Source: JBFKPQ01 sp041628225 | GTDB lineage: Bacteria; Actinomycetota; Acidimicrobiia; Spongiisociales; JAENVV01 | Direction: 5' to 3' | NCBI GenBank assembly: GCA_041628225.1 | Contig: JBFKPQ010000055.1 | Location: 1-13,779, forward strand | Length of the DNA stretch: 13,779 bases | In this document: piece after piece, positions 8,175 through 13,779 of the stretch | How the letters are laid out: every line of letters starts with the position of its first letter | Position numbering within the stretch: position 1 is the first letter of the stretch | Program-made: the position numbers and the translations under genes | The notes under the pieces: generated by a model | What the model was told of the DNA's origin: nothing | Seen by the model: only the letters and a program-made list of their open reading frames with translations | Databases searched by the model: none

Positions 8175-8725
8175 TGGAGCAGGTCTCGTTCACGCGGATG
8201 GATGAAGGCACCAAGGCCGACTATGAACTGCTGGCTGCCGACGAGGCGGCCGAGATCGCCCGGTTTCCCGATCGAGTACTCGAGTGGCTACGGGCCATGG
8301 ACGAGCAGAGTCCGTACCGGGTGACCCGCCTCGAACATTCGCTGCAGGCCGCGACCCGAGCTTTCCGGGCGGGCGAAGACGAAGAGATGGTGGTGGCCTG
8401 CCTGCTCCACGACATCGGTGATGTGCTCAGCCCCGCCAACCACTCCGAGGTGGCGGCGGCCATGTTGCGGCCCTACGTCTCCGACCGGGTGTATTGGATC
8501 GTCAAACACCACGGCGTGTTTCAGGGGCTCTACTACAACCATCATTTCGGCGACGACCCGGAGGCACGGCAACGGTACGCCGGCCACGAGTGGTTCGAAG
8601 ACACGGCTCGATTCTGCGCCGACTACGACCAGGTGTCTTTCGATCCCGACTACGACAGCGAGCCGCTGTCCTTCTTCGAGGCGATAGTACGTCGCGTCCT
8701 CGGAGAGCCGACCTACGCTCAGTAG
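8174..8725 (+). CDS. Small HD-domain protein, candidate diiron oxygenase or phosphohydrolase
   Basis: A 183-residue all-helical HD protein. A full set of ligands for a two-metal site is visible: His55 (LEHSLQ), His79-Asp80 (LLHDIGD), His90 (PANHSE), His112 or His113 (VKHHG) and Asp150 or Asp152 (CADYDQ). This H/HD/H/H/D pattern occurs both in mixed-valent diiron oxygenases (MIOX, PhnZ, TmpB) and in phosphohydrolases. The PhnZ residues Tyr and Glu, 10 and 7 places before the first His, are Gln45 and Tyr48 here. The ATG at 8174 shares its first base with the oxygenase stop (TGATG); a GTG one codon earlier would also work. Strict coupling to a BBOX-like oxygenase suggests it acts on the hydroxylated product, probably by oxidative cleavage. 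Common annotation is 'HD phosphohydrolase'; the reaction is unproven. Its 3' end overlaps the convergent dehydrogenase gene by 7 bp. Confidence 0.85.
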   Translation: MEQVSFTRMDEGTKADYELLAADEAAEIARFPDRVLEWLRAMDEQSPYRVTRLEHSLQAATRAFRAGEDEEMVVACLLHDIGDVLSPANHSEVAAAMLRPYVSDRVYWIVKHHGVFQGLYYNHHFGDDPEARQRYAGHEWFEDTARFCADYDQVSFDPDYDSEPLSFFEAIVRRVLGEPTYAQ

Positions 8726-10161
8726 GGGTTGTCCAAACCGTCCATTTCGACGTACACCGTCTTGAGTTGTGTGTAATGGTCGATGGCCGCCGTGCTGTTC
8801 TCGCGGCCGATGCCGGACTGCTTGTAGCCACCGAAGGGGATGTTCGATGGCGTCAGGTTGTAGGTGTTGATCCACACGTTGCCTGCCTCGAGTCGCGCCG
8901 CCACGCGATGGGCTCGCTGCAGGTCACGGGTGAACACACCGGCGGCGAGGCCATAGTGGGTATCGTTGGCTCGCTCGACGACCTCGTCCTCCGTCTCGAA
9001 CGGCAGGACGGTCATGACCGGACCGAAGATCTCTTCCTGGACGATGGCCATGTCGTCGGTGCAGCCATGGAAGATCGCGGGCTCAACGAAGAAACCTGGC
9101 CGGTCGACGCGCCGCCCACCCGTCAGCAGTTGCGCCCCCGCGTCGACGCCCATCTGGATGTACGTCAGGACCTTTTGGAGGTGGTCCTCGGAGATGAGGG
9201 CTCCGACGTGGGTCGCCGGATCCAGGGGATCGCCCACGACGAGCTTCTCGGCGCGGCTCTTCAGCTCGGCGACGAATGCATCGTGCATGGTGCGGGGGAC
9301 GAAGACGCGAGTCCCGTTGGAGCAGACCTCACCCTGGGTGTAGAAGTTGGCCATGAGCGCGGCCGTGACGGCCTGGTCGAAGTCCGCGTCGTCAAACACG
9401 ATGAGAGGTGACTTGCCGCCGAGTTCCAGCGTCACGTACTTGAGCGTTGTGGCCGCGGCTGCCATCACCTTCTTGCCGGTCCCGACCTCGCCCGTGAGTG
9501 AGACCTTGGCGATGTCCGGATGAGCTGTCAGCATCTGACCGACCCGATGGTCGCCTTGGACCACGTTGAAGACGCCGTCGGGAAGCCCGGCCTCCGTGAA
9601 GATCCCCGCCAGCATCGACGCGGTGACCGGCGTGAGCTCGGCTGGTTTGAACACCATGGTGTTGCCGCTCGCCAGGGCGGGAGCCGACTTCCACGAAGCG
9701 ATCTGGATCGGGTAGTTCCAGGCTCCGATCCCTGCGCACACCCCGAGCGGCTCTCGGCGCGTGTAGGCGAACGACGAACCGAGGTCGTAGTGGTCGCCTC
9801 GAATCGATGGCGCGATGCCGGCGAAGAACTCGTAACACTCTGCGGCCGACAAGACGTCGACTTCAGCCGCCTCGCCGATGGGTTTGCCGGTGTCCAGGAC
9901 CTCCCAGCGGGCGAGCTCCTCGTTGCGTTCGCGCAGGAGAGCTGCCGCACGCATGAGGATCCGTGCGCGCTCGGTGGCGGGAGTGGCGGACCAAGCCGGG
10001 TAGGCCTCACGAGCTGCCGCAACGGCGCGGTCGACGTCTGCCGCGGACGCCTGTCCTACCCGGGCAAGGGCTTGGCCCGTTCCTGGGTTGATGCTCTCAA
10101 ACGCCTCGCCAGACGTAGCCGGCGTAGGGGTACCGGCGATGTACAGGTCGATGTCCAACAT
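8719..10161 (-). CDS. NAD-dependent aldehyde dehydrogenase, betaine aldehyde / 4-trimethylaminobutyraldehyde type (ALDH9/BetB-like)
   Basis: A 480-residue ALDH predicted to oxidise a trimethylammonium aldehyde to the betaine acid with NAD+. Seen: Asn149 (GAWNYP), the FKPAE cofactor segment (171-175), general base Glu246 (LELGGKS), catalytic Cys280 (QGEVCSNGTR), EEIFGPV (376-382) and PFGGYKQSG (442-450). The Cys-Ser/Cys-Asn-Gly-Thr-Arg context and the ECYEFFAG segment are those of betaine aldehyde dehydrogenases. The loop INTYNLTPSNIPFGG is closer to human ALDH9A1 (4-trimethylaminobutyraldehyde dehydrogenase) than to E. coli BetB. The ATG at 10161 is preferred because of a GAGGAT site about 8 bases upstream and the usual family length; an ATG 11 codons earlier has no such site. 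It faces the BBOX-like/HD pair and fits carnitine or betaine metabolism. Class is near certain, precise aldehyde not. Confidence 0.93.
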   Translation of the reverse strand: MLDIDLYIAGTPTPATSGEAFESINPGTGQALARVGQASAADVDRAVAAAREAYPAWSATPATERARILMRAAALLRERNEELARWEVLDTGKPIGEAAEVDVLSAAECYEFFAGIAPSIRGDHYDLGSSFAYTRREPLGVCAGIGAWNYPIQIASWKSAPALASGNTMVFKPAELTPVTASMLAGIFTEAGLPDGVFNVVQGDHRVGQMLTAHPDIAKVSLTGEVGTGKKVMAAAATTLKYVTLELGGKSPLIVFDDADFDQAVTAALMANFYTQGEVCSNGTRVFVPRTMHDAFVAELKSRAEKLVVGDPLDPATHVGALISEDHLQKVLTYIQMGVDAGAQLLTGGRRVDRPGFFVEPAIFHGCTDDMAIVQEEIFGPVMTVLPFETEDEVVERANDTHYGLAAGVFTRDLQRAHRVAARLEAGNVWINTYNLTPSNIPFGGYKQSGIGRENSTAAIDHYTQLKTVYVEMDGLDNPY

Positions 10162-10472
10162 GATGGAATCCTCAGTCAGGGGTGTTGGCATCAACGGTAG
10201 GGGACCGGCGGCGCCCCGTCAGGGTTGGATGGTGTTGTTCTCCGGACGGGGCACAGGTCGGAACCCGGCGAATGACGCATCGAACCATCCGATGTCGGGA
10301 CACCACGACCGCCGCGTAGCTCAATCGTGCCGTCGTGGCTTTGGAGCGTCGCCGTTCTGGCCGATGCTGTGGCCTCCCACGACGGAACGTAGTCGACGCT
10401 CGCCGCCTGGATCCGATGGAGGGCAGGTGCGGGACGACCTCGTGCCGCATGAGGCTCCAATAGCCTGAGGTC
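10162..10472. promoter_or_regulatory. Divergent intergenic region with two small inverted repeats
   Basis: This 311-bp stretch separates the - strand dehydrogenase from the + strand toroid protein. No convincing gene is seen in it. It holds an 8-bp inverted repeat GCCCCGTC (10213-10220) / GACGGGGC (10245-10252) and a 7-bp one CCACGAC (10303-10309) / GTCGTGG (10332-10338). On the - strand, CTGACG (10217-10222) and TACCGT (10194-10199) at 17-bp spacing are a weak promoter candidate for the dehydrogenase, overlapping the first repeat. All of this is suggestive only. Confidence 0.3.
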
Positions 10473-11378
10473 GTGGACGAAGGCATCCTCGCCTGGCTCC
10501 TCGACGGAGATCCGGCGATCTCGTGGCAGGTCGAGCGAGACCTGCTGGCCGTACCCGAAGAAGCCTGGCAACGGACCCGCCGGCGGGTGAGCGAGGAGGG
10601 ATGGGGTAGGCGACTCCTCGACCTTCAGGATCCATCGGGAACCTGGGCCGGAGGTCTCTATGGGCCCAAATGGACGTCAACGACCTACACCCTGCTCCTG
10701 CTTCACCGCATGGGACTCGATCGGCAGCATCCCGGCGCACGGCTCGGGGTGGCACGTCTCTGGGAGGGAGCCCGCGTCTTCGATGGCGGCCTCACGGCCG
10801 CCGTCACCATCGACGAGCCCGAAGCCTGTATCACGGGCATGTACGTGTTGCTCGCCCGTTACTTCGGGTACGACTCGGACCGGCTGGGACCGGCGATCGA
10901 GTGGCTCGCATCCACCCAGCTCGCCGACGGCGGCTGGAACTGTCAGACGGTGCGCACCGGTTCGCAACACGGCTCCTTTCATACGACGATCACGGCGCTC
11001 GAGGCGTTGGCCGGCGTCGGGGATACAGCAGCCGAAGAGCGGGGCAGAGAGTTCCTGGCTCGGCACGAGCTCTACAAGTCGCATCGCAGTGGAGAGGTGG
11101 TCGACCCACGGTATCTCCGATTGTCCTTTCCCCCTCGGTGGAGGTACGACGTACTGCGTGCGATGGACCTTTTCTGCTTGGTCGGGGCACCGGTCGACCC
11201 TCGGCACGAAGCGGCGTTGACGGAACTCGTGAAGCGTCGGCGGCCGGACGGGCGCTGGCCCTTACAGCAGCGCCACGCAGGCAGGACCTGGTTCGAGATG
11301 GAGGAGGTCGGCGGGCCGAGTCGGTGGAACACGTTGCGGGCGCTCCGCGTGCTCGCCTGGGCGGGCCGGATCGGCTGA
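10473..11378 (+). CDS. Alpha/alpha-toroid protein of the prenyltransferase/squalene-cyclase repeat fold
   Basis: A 301-residue soluble protein without signal peptide. It opens with WLLDGDPAISWQVERDLL and has three QW-like repeat units: a Gly-Thr-Trp turn followed by YTLLLL (about 55-77), DGGWNC followed by FHTTITALEAL (about 152-179), and DGRWPL followed by WNTLRALRVL (about 259-294). This is the helical barrel shared by squalene cyclases and protein prenyltransferases, but it is about half their length and shows no DxDD cyclase motif. Cys119, Cys157 and His170 sit in repeat cores and could bind a metal. GTG at 10473 is the start, with GAGG four bases upstream; it is the first in-frame start after a run with no gene. 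Similar actinobacterial proteins are annotated only as 'prenyltransferase/squalene oxidase repeat'. Function is unknown and no terpene gene is adjacent. Confidence 0.85.
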   Translation: MDEGILAWLLDGDPAISWQVERDLLAVPEEAWQRTRRRVSEEGWGRRLLDLQDPSGTWAGGLYGPKWTSTTYTLLLLHRMGLDRQHPGARLGVARLWEGARVFDGGLTAAVTIDEPEACITGMYVLLARYFGYDSDRLGPAIEWLASTQLADGGWNCQTVRTGSQHGSFHTTITALEALAGVGDTAAEERGREFLARHELYKSHRSGEVVDPRYLRLSFPPRWRYDVLRAMDLFCLVGAPVDPRHEAALTELVKRRRPDGRWPLQQRHAGRTWFEMEEVGGPSRWNTLRALRVLAWAGRIG

Positions 11379-11457
11379 GGTCTTCTTGGGACCTTGGCCG
11401 GTGGAAGAGCCTCGTGGATGAGGTCACGCTGGAGGGAAGGTGAAGGAGGCTGGTGCG

Positions 11458-11796
11458 ATGCAGATCGACGCGATGCTCCAAGGAGCGGTCGACACGATGA
11501 CGGTGCGGAGGGTGTTCGGTGAGCCTTACGAGCGAAACGGCGTGACCTTCATCCCTGCCGCGGCGTTACGCGGGGGCATGGGCGGGGGAGCGGGGGACAC
11601 CATCGACACCGCACCGGCGGGAAGCGGAGGTGGCTTTGGGGTCACTGCTCGACCGGTGGGTGCGTACCGCATCGTCGGCGACGACGTGTCGTGGATCCCG
11701 GCTGCCGACACGACGCGACTCGCGCTCATGGCTGAGGTGGTGGCCGTGGTGGCCCTCCTCGTCGTCCGGTCACTGTTACGCCGGAGGCATCGCTAG
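11458..11796 (+). CDS. GerW/YtfJ-like protein with C-terminal membrane anchor
   Basis: A 112-residue protein of the GerW (YtfJ) family. The family core is clear: VFGEPYERNGVTFIPAAALR (19-38), a Gly-rich run containing GGMGGGAGD (39-47) and GSGGGFGV (55-62), then TARPVGAYRI (63-72). In Bacillus the relative acts in spore germination, but many non-sporulating actinobacteria carry homologues of unknown role. Here the C-terminus adds one hydrophobic helix (about 88-106) and an Arg-rich tail, so the protein is probably anchored with the Gly-rich part on one side of the membrane. The ATG at 11458 is chosen because AAGGAGG lies 8 bases upstream; a GTG six codons earlier would place that site inside the gene. 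It follows the toroid gene by 79 bp on the same strand and overlaps the next, convergent gene by 4 bp. Confidence 0.85.
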   Translation: MQIDAMLQGAVDTMTVRRVFGEPYERNGVTFIPAAALRGGMGGGAGDTIDTAPAGSGGGFGVTARPVGAYRIVGDDVSWIPAADTTRLALMAEVVAVVALLVVRSLLRRRHR

Positions 11797-12032
11797 ACCT
11801 TGCGGCTGGGAGGATGATCCATCCGCATGTACACACCGCCGCGCTCGAGTTCGTTGAGCATCTGGGCGATCCGCTTGTCGCGGGTCTCCGGCCGTTTGGC
11901 CTGTTCGATCCAGCCCAGGTAGTCGTTTCGCTGGTAGTGCGGCCGCGCTTCGTAGGCCTCGCGTAGTCCCGTCGCCGCAAGTCGTTCGCCGACGTCTGGC
12001 GGCATGGGGTGGGTGGGTCGCCGAGGACTCAT
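11793..12032 (-). CDS. Small YdeI/OmdA-like (bacteriocin-protection family) domain protein
   Basis: A 79-residue soluble protein. The segment from about residue 12 to 62, with PPDVGERLAATGLREAYEA, the Tyr-rich Y33/Y38 region and WIEQAKRPETRDKRI (41-55), is typical of the OmdA/YdeI C-terminal helical domain, where the W-I-x-x-A-K-x-x-x-T-R motif is the hallmark. The family is widespread; its 'bacteriocin protection' label comes from distant relatives and the biochemical role is not established. Here the domain stands alone, shorter than the usual 130-200-residue proteins that carry it behind another domain. The ATG at 12032 has no clear ribosome-binding site; a second ATG nine codons later is possible. 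It lies behind hsp20 on the same strand, beyond a terminator hairpin. Confidence 0.75.
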   Translation of the reverse strand: MSPRRPTHPMPPDVGERLAATGLREAYEARPHYQRNDYLGWIEQAKRPETRDKRIAQMLNELERGGVYMRMDHPPSRKV

Positions 12033-12052
12033 ACGAACCAGTCAACACGACA

Positions 12053-12078
12053 GAGGGCGCCCGTGTGAAGGCGCCCTC
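12053..12078 (-). terminator. Intrinsic-type terminator hairpin after hsp20
   Basis: GAGGGCGCC (12053-12061) and GGCGCCCTC (12070-12078) are perfect 9-bp inverted repeats with an 8-nt loop, 20 bases past the hsp20 stop. On the - strand the bases that follow are T-rich but broken by G and C, so termination strength is uncertain. Confidence 0.65.
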
Positions 12079-12098
12079 CGTCCACCTGCTTGGAGCGC

Positions 12099-12518
12099 TC
12101 AGACCGCTGAGGCTTCGAGCACCCTGCCCGATCGGTTCACCTCGATCTTGCGTGGCTTGATCTCCTCGCGCAGCGGCATGGTCACGGTGAGCACACCGTC
12201 CTCGTACGAAGCGTCGATGTCGGAGACGTCGACCATGTCGCCGAGGCGTACCTGACGGCTGTGGCGCCCGGTGGGCCGCTCGCGGAGCGCCCACGTCACC
12301 TCATCGGTGTCTTCCCTGGGACGCTCGACGGTGACCGTCAACACGTTCTTTTCGACGGTCATGTCGATGGCCGAGAGATCGACGCCTGGCAGGTCGAACC
12401 TCAAGAAGAACTGGTCGTCCTTGGTATAGGCATCCATGGGCATGACGCCACCGGACCATTGCCGGTCCATGGTCTTCAGCGCCCGGTCGAGTTCGAAGAA
12501 CGGATCTGCGAAACGCAT
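12099..12518 (-). CDS. Small heat-shock protein, Hsp20/alpha-crystallin family
   Basis: A 139-residue ATP-independent holdase chaperone that binds unfolding proteins in the cytoplasm as oligomers. The short N-terminal arm (MRFADPFFELDRAL) is followed by the alpha-crystallin domain, from about residue 27 (MPMDAYTKDDQFFLRFDLPG) to the hallmark YEDGVLTVTMP (105-115), and a C-terminal KIEV (124-127) that serves as the I-x-I/V oligomerisation motif. The ATG at 12518 is preferred over one 21 codons upstream because GGAG lies about 10 bases ahead and because the longer form would begin upstream of the predicted promoter's start site. Promoter, HAIR-like operator and terminator are all recognisable, so it is probably a single-gene heat-inducible unit. 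Length is normal for bacterial Hsp20. Confidence 0.95.
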   Translation of the reverse strand: MRFADPFFELDRALKTMDRQWSGGVMPMDAYTKDDQFFLRFDLPGVDLSAIDMTVEKNVLTVTVERPREDTDEVTWALRERPTGRHSRQVRLGDMVDVSDIDASYEDGVLTVTMPLREEIKPRKIEVNRSGRVLEASAV

Positions 12519-12542
12519 CACGCTTCCACTCCTTTCCGAATA

Positions 12543-12559
12543 TGAGTCGTAGACACTCA
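12543..12559 (-). promoter_or_regulatory. HAIR-like operator (HspR site) for hsp20
   Basis: TGAGT and ACTCA are separated by exactly 7 bases, matching the core and spacing of the HspR recognition element HAIR (CTTGAGT-N7-ACTCAAG); the two outer bases on each side differ. It sits directly after the predicted -10 box, over the expected transcription start, where a bound repressor would block transcription. Sequence match is seen; HspR control is inferred, as no hspR gene is in the window. Confidence 0.6.
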
Positions 12560-12560
12560 G

Positions 12561-12591
12561 ATTATATAACAAACGAGCCATGCTTCGTCAA
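12561..12591 (-). promoter_or_regulatory. Sigma-70-type promoter of hsp20
   Basis: On the - strand TTGACG (12591-12586) is followed by an AT-rich block holding TATATA at 17-bp spacing and TATAAT (12566-12561) at 19-bp spacing. This is a near-consensus housekeeping promoter in otherwise GC-rich DNA, about 45 bases before the hsp20 start codon. Confidence 0.65.
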
Positions 12592-12631
12592 GGAGGTTTG
12601 GGCCGCTGAGAAATCGGGCAAGAATGGCGCC

Positions 12632-13779
12632 ATGGCGGAACCGGGGCGCGGCCTCAGCAGCGGGATGGGTTCGATCCCCGACCCCGATGGCACCACGTTT
12701 CGAGTGTGGGCGCCGAACGCCGAATGGATGGCCGTCGTCGGGACATTCAACGGCTGGGACGACACGACCGACCGCCTCGAGCCTGAGGACGGTGGGTACT
12801 GGGCCGGTCGAGTGGAAACGGCGGGCGTCGGCGACGAATACCGGTTCGCCATCAGCAACGGCGAGAGGTTCACGAGGATCGATCCGTACGCTCGCCAGGT
12901 GACCAACAGCGTCGGAAACGGCGTCATCCACCCGGTCGGCGGGTACGAGTGGCTGGTTCCCGACGACTACCGGATGCCGCCCTGGCACGAAATGGTCATC
13001 TACGAACTGCACCTTGGCACGTTCTCTACATCGGCCGATGGACGCCCCGGCACCTTCGAGTCAGCGATCAAGCGCCTCGATCACTTGCTGTCGCTCGGTG
13101 TCAACGTCATCGAACTGATGCCCCCGATGGAGTTCGCAGGCGGTCGGTCGTGGGGTTACAACCCGGCCCACCCGTTTGCGATCGAGAGCGACTACGGAGG
13201 ACCAGACGGGCTGAAGGCGTTCATCGAGGCGGCACACTCCGCGGGCATCGCCGTCATCATCGACGTCGTCGACAACCACCTCGGACCTTCGGACCTCGAC
13301 CTGTGGCGATTCGACGGCTGGGGCGAAAGCGACGGCGGCGGGATCTACTTCTACAACGACTGGCGGCGGACCACCCCGTGGGGCGACACTCGGCCGGACT
13401 ATGGGCGGCCCGAGGTTCGCCTGTACCTGCGCGACAACGCCCTCATGTGGCTCGACGAATACCGCGTGGACGGCCTCCGCTGGGACATGACCGCCTACAT
13501 TCGCAACGTTTGGGGTGGGTCGGATCCGGCGGCCGACCTTCCTGACGGGTGGAGCCTGATGCAGTGGGTCAACGACGAGATCGACGCGCGCTTCGCGTGG
13601 AAGGTGTCGATCGCTGAGGATCTACGAGATGATCCGGCGATCACCCGTCCGACCGACGACGGGGGAGCAGGATTCGACACGCAATGGGCTGCGTCGTTCG
13701 TGCACCCGATTCGTGCTGCCCTCATCGAACAAGGCGACGACCACCGCGACATGGCGGCCGTCGCCGCCGCGATCACCCA
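12632..13779 (+). CDS. GH13 alpha-glucan enzyme, branching-enzyme/TreZ-like, 3' truncated
   Basis: The frame stays open to the window edge (382 codons seen). An N-terminal CBM48-like beta domain (about 18-90, with FRVWAPNAEWMAVVGTFNGW at 23-42) precedes a GH13 barrel starting near 121 (VIYELHLGTFS). Conserved region I is DVVDNH (211-216), region II DGLRWD with the nucleophile Asp285, and region III SIAED with the acid/base Glu329; region IV would lie beyond the window. The layout matches 1,4-alpha-glucan branching enzymes and maltooligosyltrehalose trehalohydrolases, and the FYNDWRRTTPWGD segment (240-251) recalls both. The ATG at 12632 has no proper ribosome-binding site; an ATG 11 codons later is an alternative, since the CBM48 domain begins after both. 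It is divergent from hsp20. Family is certain, the exact reaction is not. Confidence 0.88.
   Translation, partial: MAEPGRGLSSGMGSIPDPDGTTFRVWAPNAEWMAVVGTFNGWDDTTDRLEPEDGGYWAGRVETAGVGDEYRFAISNGERFTRIDPYARQVTNSVGNGVIHPVGGYEWLVPDDYRMPPWHEMVIYELHLGTFSTSADGRPGTFESAIKRLDHLLSLGVNVIELMPPMEFAGGRSWGYNPAHPFAIESDYGGPDGLKAFIEAAHSAGIAVIIDVVDNHLGPSDLDLWRFDGWGESDGGGIYFYNDWRRTTPWGDTRPDYGRPEVRLYLRDNALMWLDEYRVDGLRWDMTAYIRNVWGGSDPAADLPDGWSLMQWVNDEIDARFAWKVSIAEDLRDDPAITRPTDDGGAGFDTQWAASFVHPIRAALIEQGDDHRDMAAVAAAIT

Noticed and set aside
8174..8725. Naming the HD gene tmpB and the oxygenase tmpA outright
   Set aside because: Gene order fits, but the PhnZ-like Tyr/Glu pair is missing and the ALDH is unexplained by that pathway. 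Left as a hypothesis without gene symbols.
10300..10345. Possible tRNA-like or structured RNA around the string GCGTAGCTCAAT
   Set aside because: The short resemblance to a tRNA D-arm is not accompanied by anticodon, T-arm or acceptor pairing.
10677..11207. 176-codon open frame on the - strand opposite the toroid gene
   Set aside because: No family features; the + strand protein has clear repeats and a plausible start.
12580..12609. Nine-codon upstream reading frame before the GH13 gene
   Set aside because: Too short, no ribosome-binding site, and it overlaps the hsp20 promoter on the other strand; expected by chance.
1..13779. CRISPR arrays, insertion-sequence ends, phage or integration features
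   Set aside because: No regularly spaced repeats, transposase, integrase or flanking direct repeats were found by eye on either strand.

Overview
The window is GC-rich, densely packed chromosomal DNA, most likely from an actinomycete-type bacterium; an Acidimicrobiia-like lineage is plausible but is only an inference. The supporting signs are strong GC bias in third codon positions, a Tat-dependent lipoprotein solute-binding protein, an HspR/HAIR-like operator in front of an hsp20 gene, a GerW/YtfJ-like protein with a C-terminal membrane anchor, and ATGA/TGATG translational couplings. No RNA gene, CRISPR array, insertion sequence or phage gene was seen.

Layout. (1) 1-1062, + strand: the 3' part of an enolase-superfamily (mandelate racemase/muconate lactonizing type) enzyme, cut by the window edge. 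(2) 1078-6860, - strand: a peptide/nickel-type ABC importer operon in the order substrate-binding lipoprotein, permease B, permease C, fused double ATPase. The last three genes are coupled by 4-nt ATGA overlaps, and a perfect 14-bp hairpin lies between the binding protein and the permeases. (3) 7047-8725, + strand, divergent from the importer: a gamma-butyrobetaine-hydroxylase-like Fe(II)/2-oxoglutarate oxygenase coupled by TGATG to a small HD-domain protein. (4) 8719-10161, - strand, converging on that pair with a 7-nt overlap: an ALDH9/BetB-type aldehyde dehydrogenase for trimethylammonium aldehydes. (5) 10473-11796, + strand: an alpha/alpha-toroid protein of the prenyltransferase/squalene-cyclase fold, then a GerW-like protein. 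(6) 11793-12518, - strand: a small YdeI/OmdA-like protein and an Hsp20 chaperone with a recognisable promoter, operator and terminator. (7) 12632 to the right edge, + strand: the N-terminal half of a GH13 branching-enzyme/TreZ-like protein.

How the genes may work together. Genes 5115-10161 look like a catabolic module for an imported quaternary ammonium compound: importer, oxygenase that hydroxylates a trimethylammonium substrate, HD-domain enzyme that could act on the hydroxylated product, and a trimethylamino-aldehyde dehydrogenase. A BBOX-like oxygenase paired with an HD oxygenase recalls TmpA/TmpB, which convert trimethylaminoethylphosphonate to glycine betaine. However, the HD protein lacks the PhnZ-type Tyr/Glu signature at the expected spacing, and the oxygenase has lost an Asn used by BBOX to bind the gamma-butyrobetaine carboxylate. 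The actual substrate and the HD reaction may therefore be new, and this is the main lead of the window. The remaining genes (hsp20, GerW-like, YdeI-like, toroid protein, GH13 enzyme) look like ordinary chromosomal neighbours.
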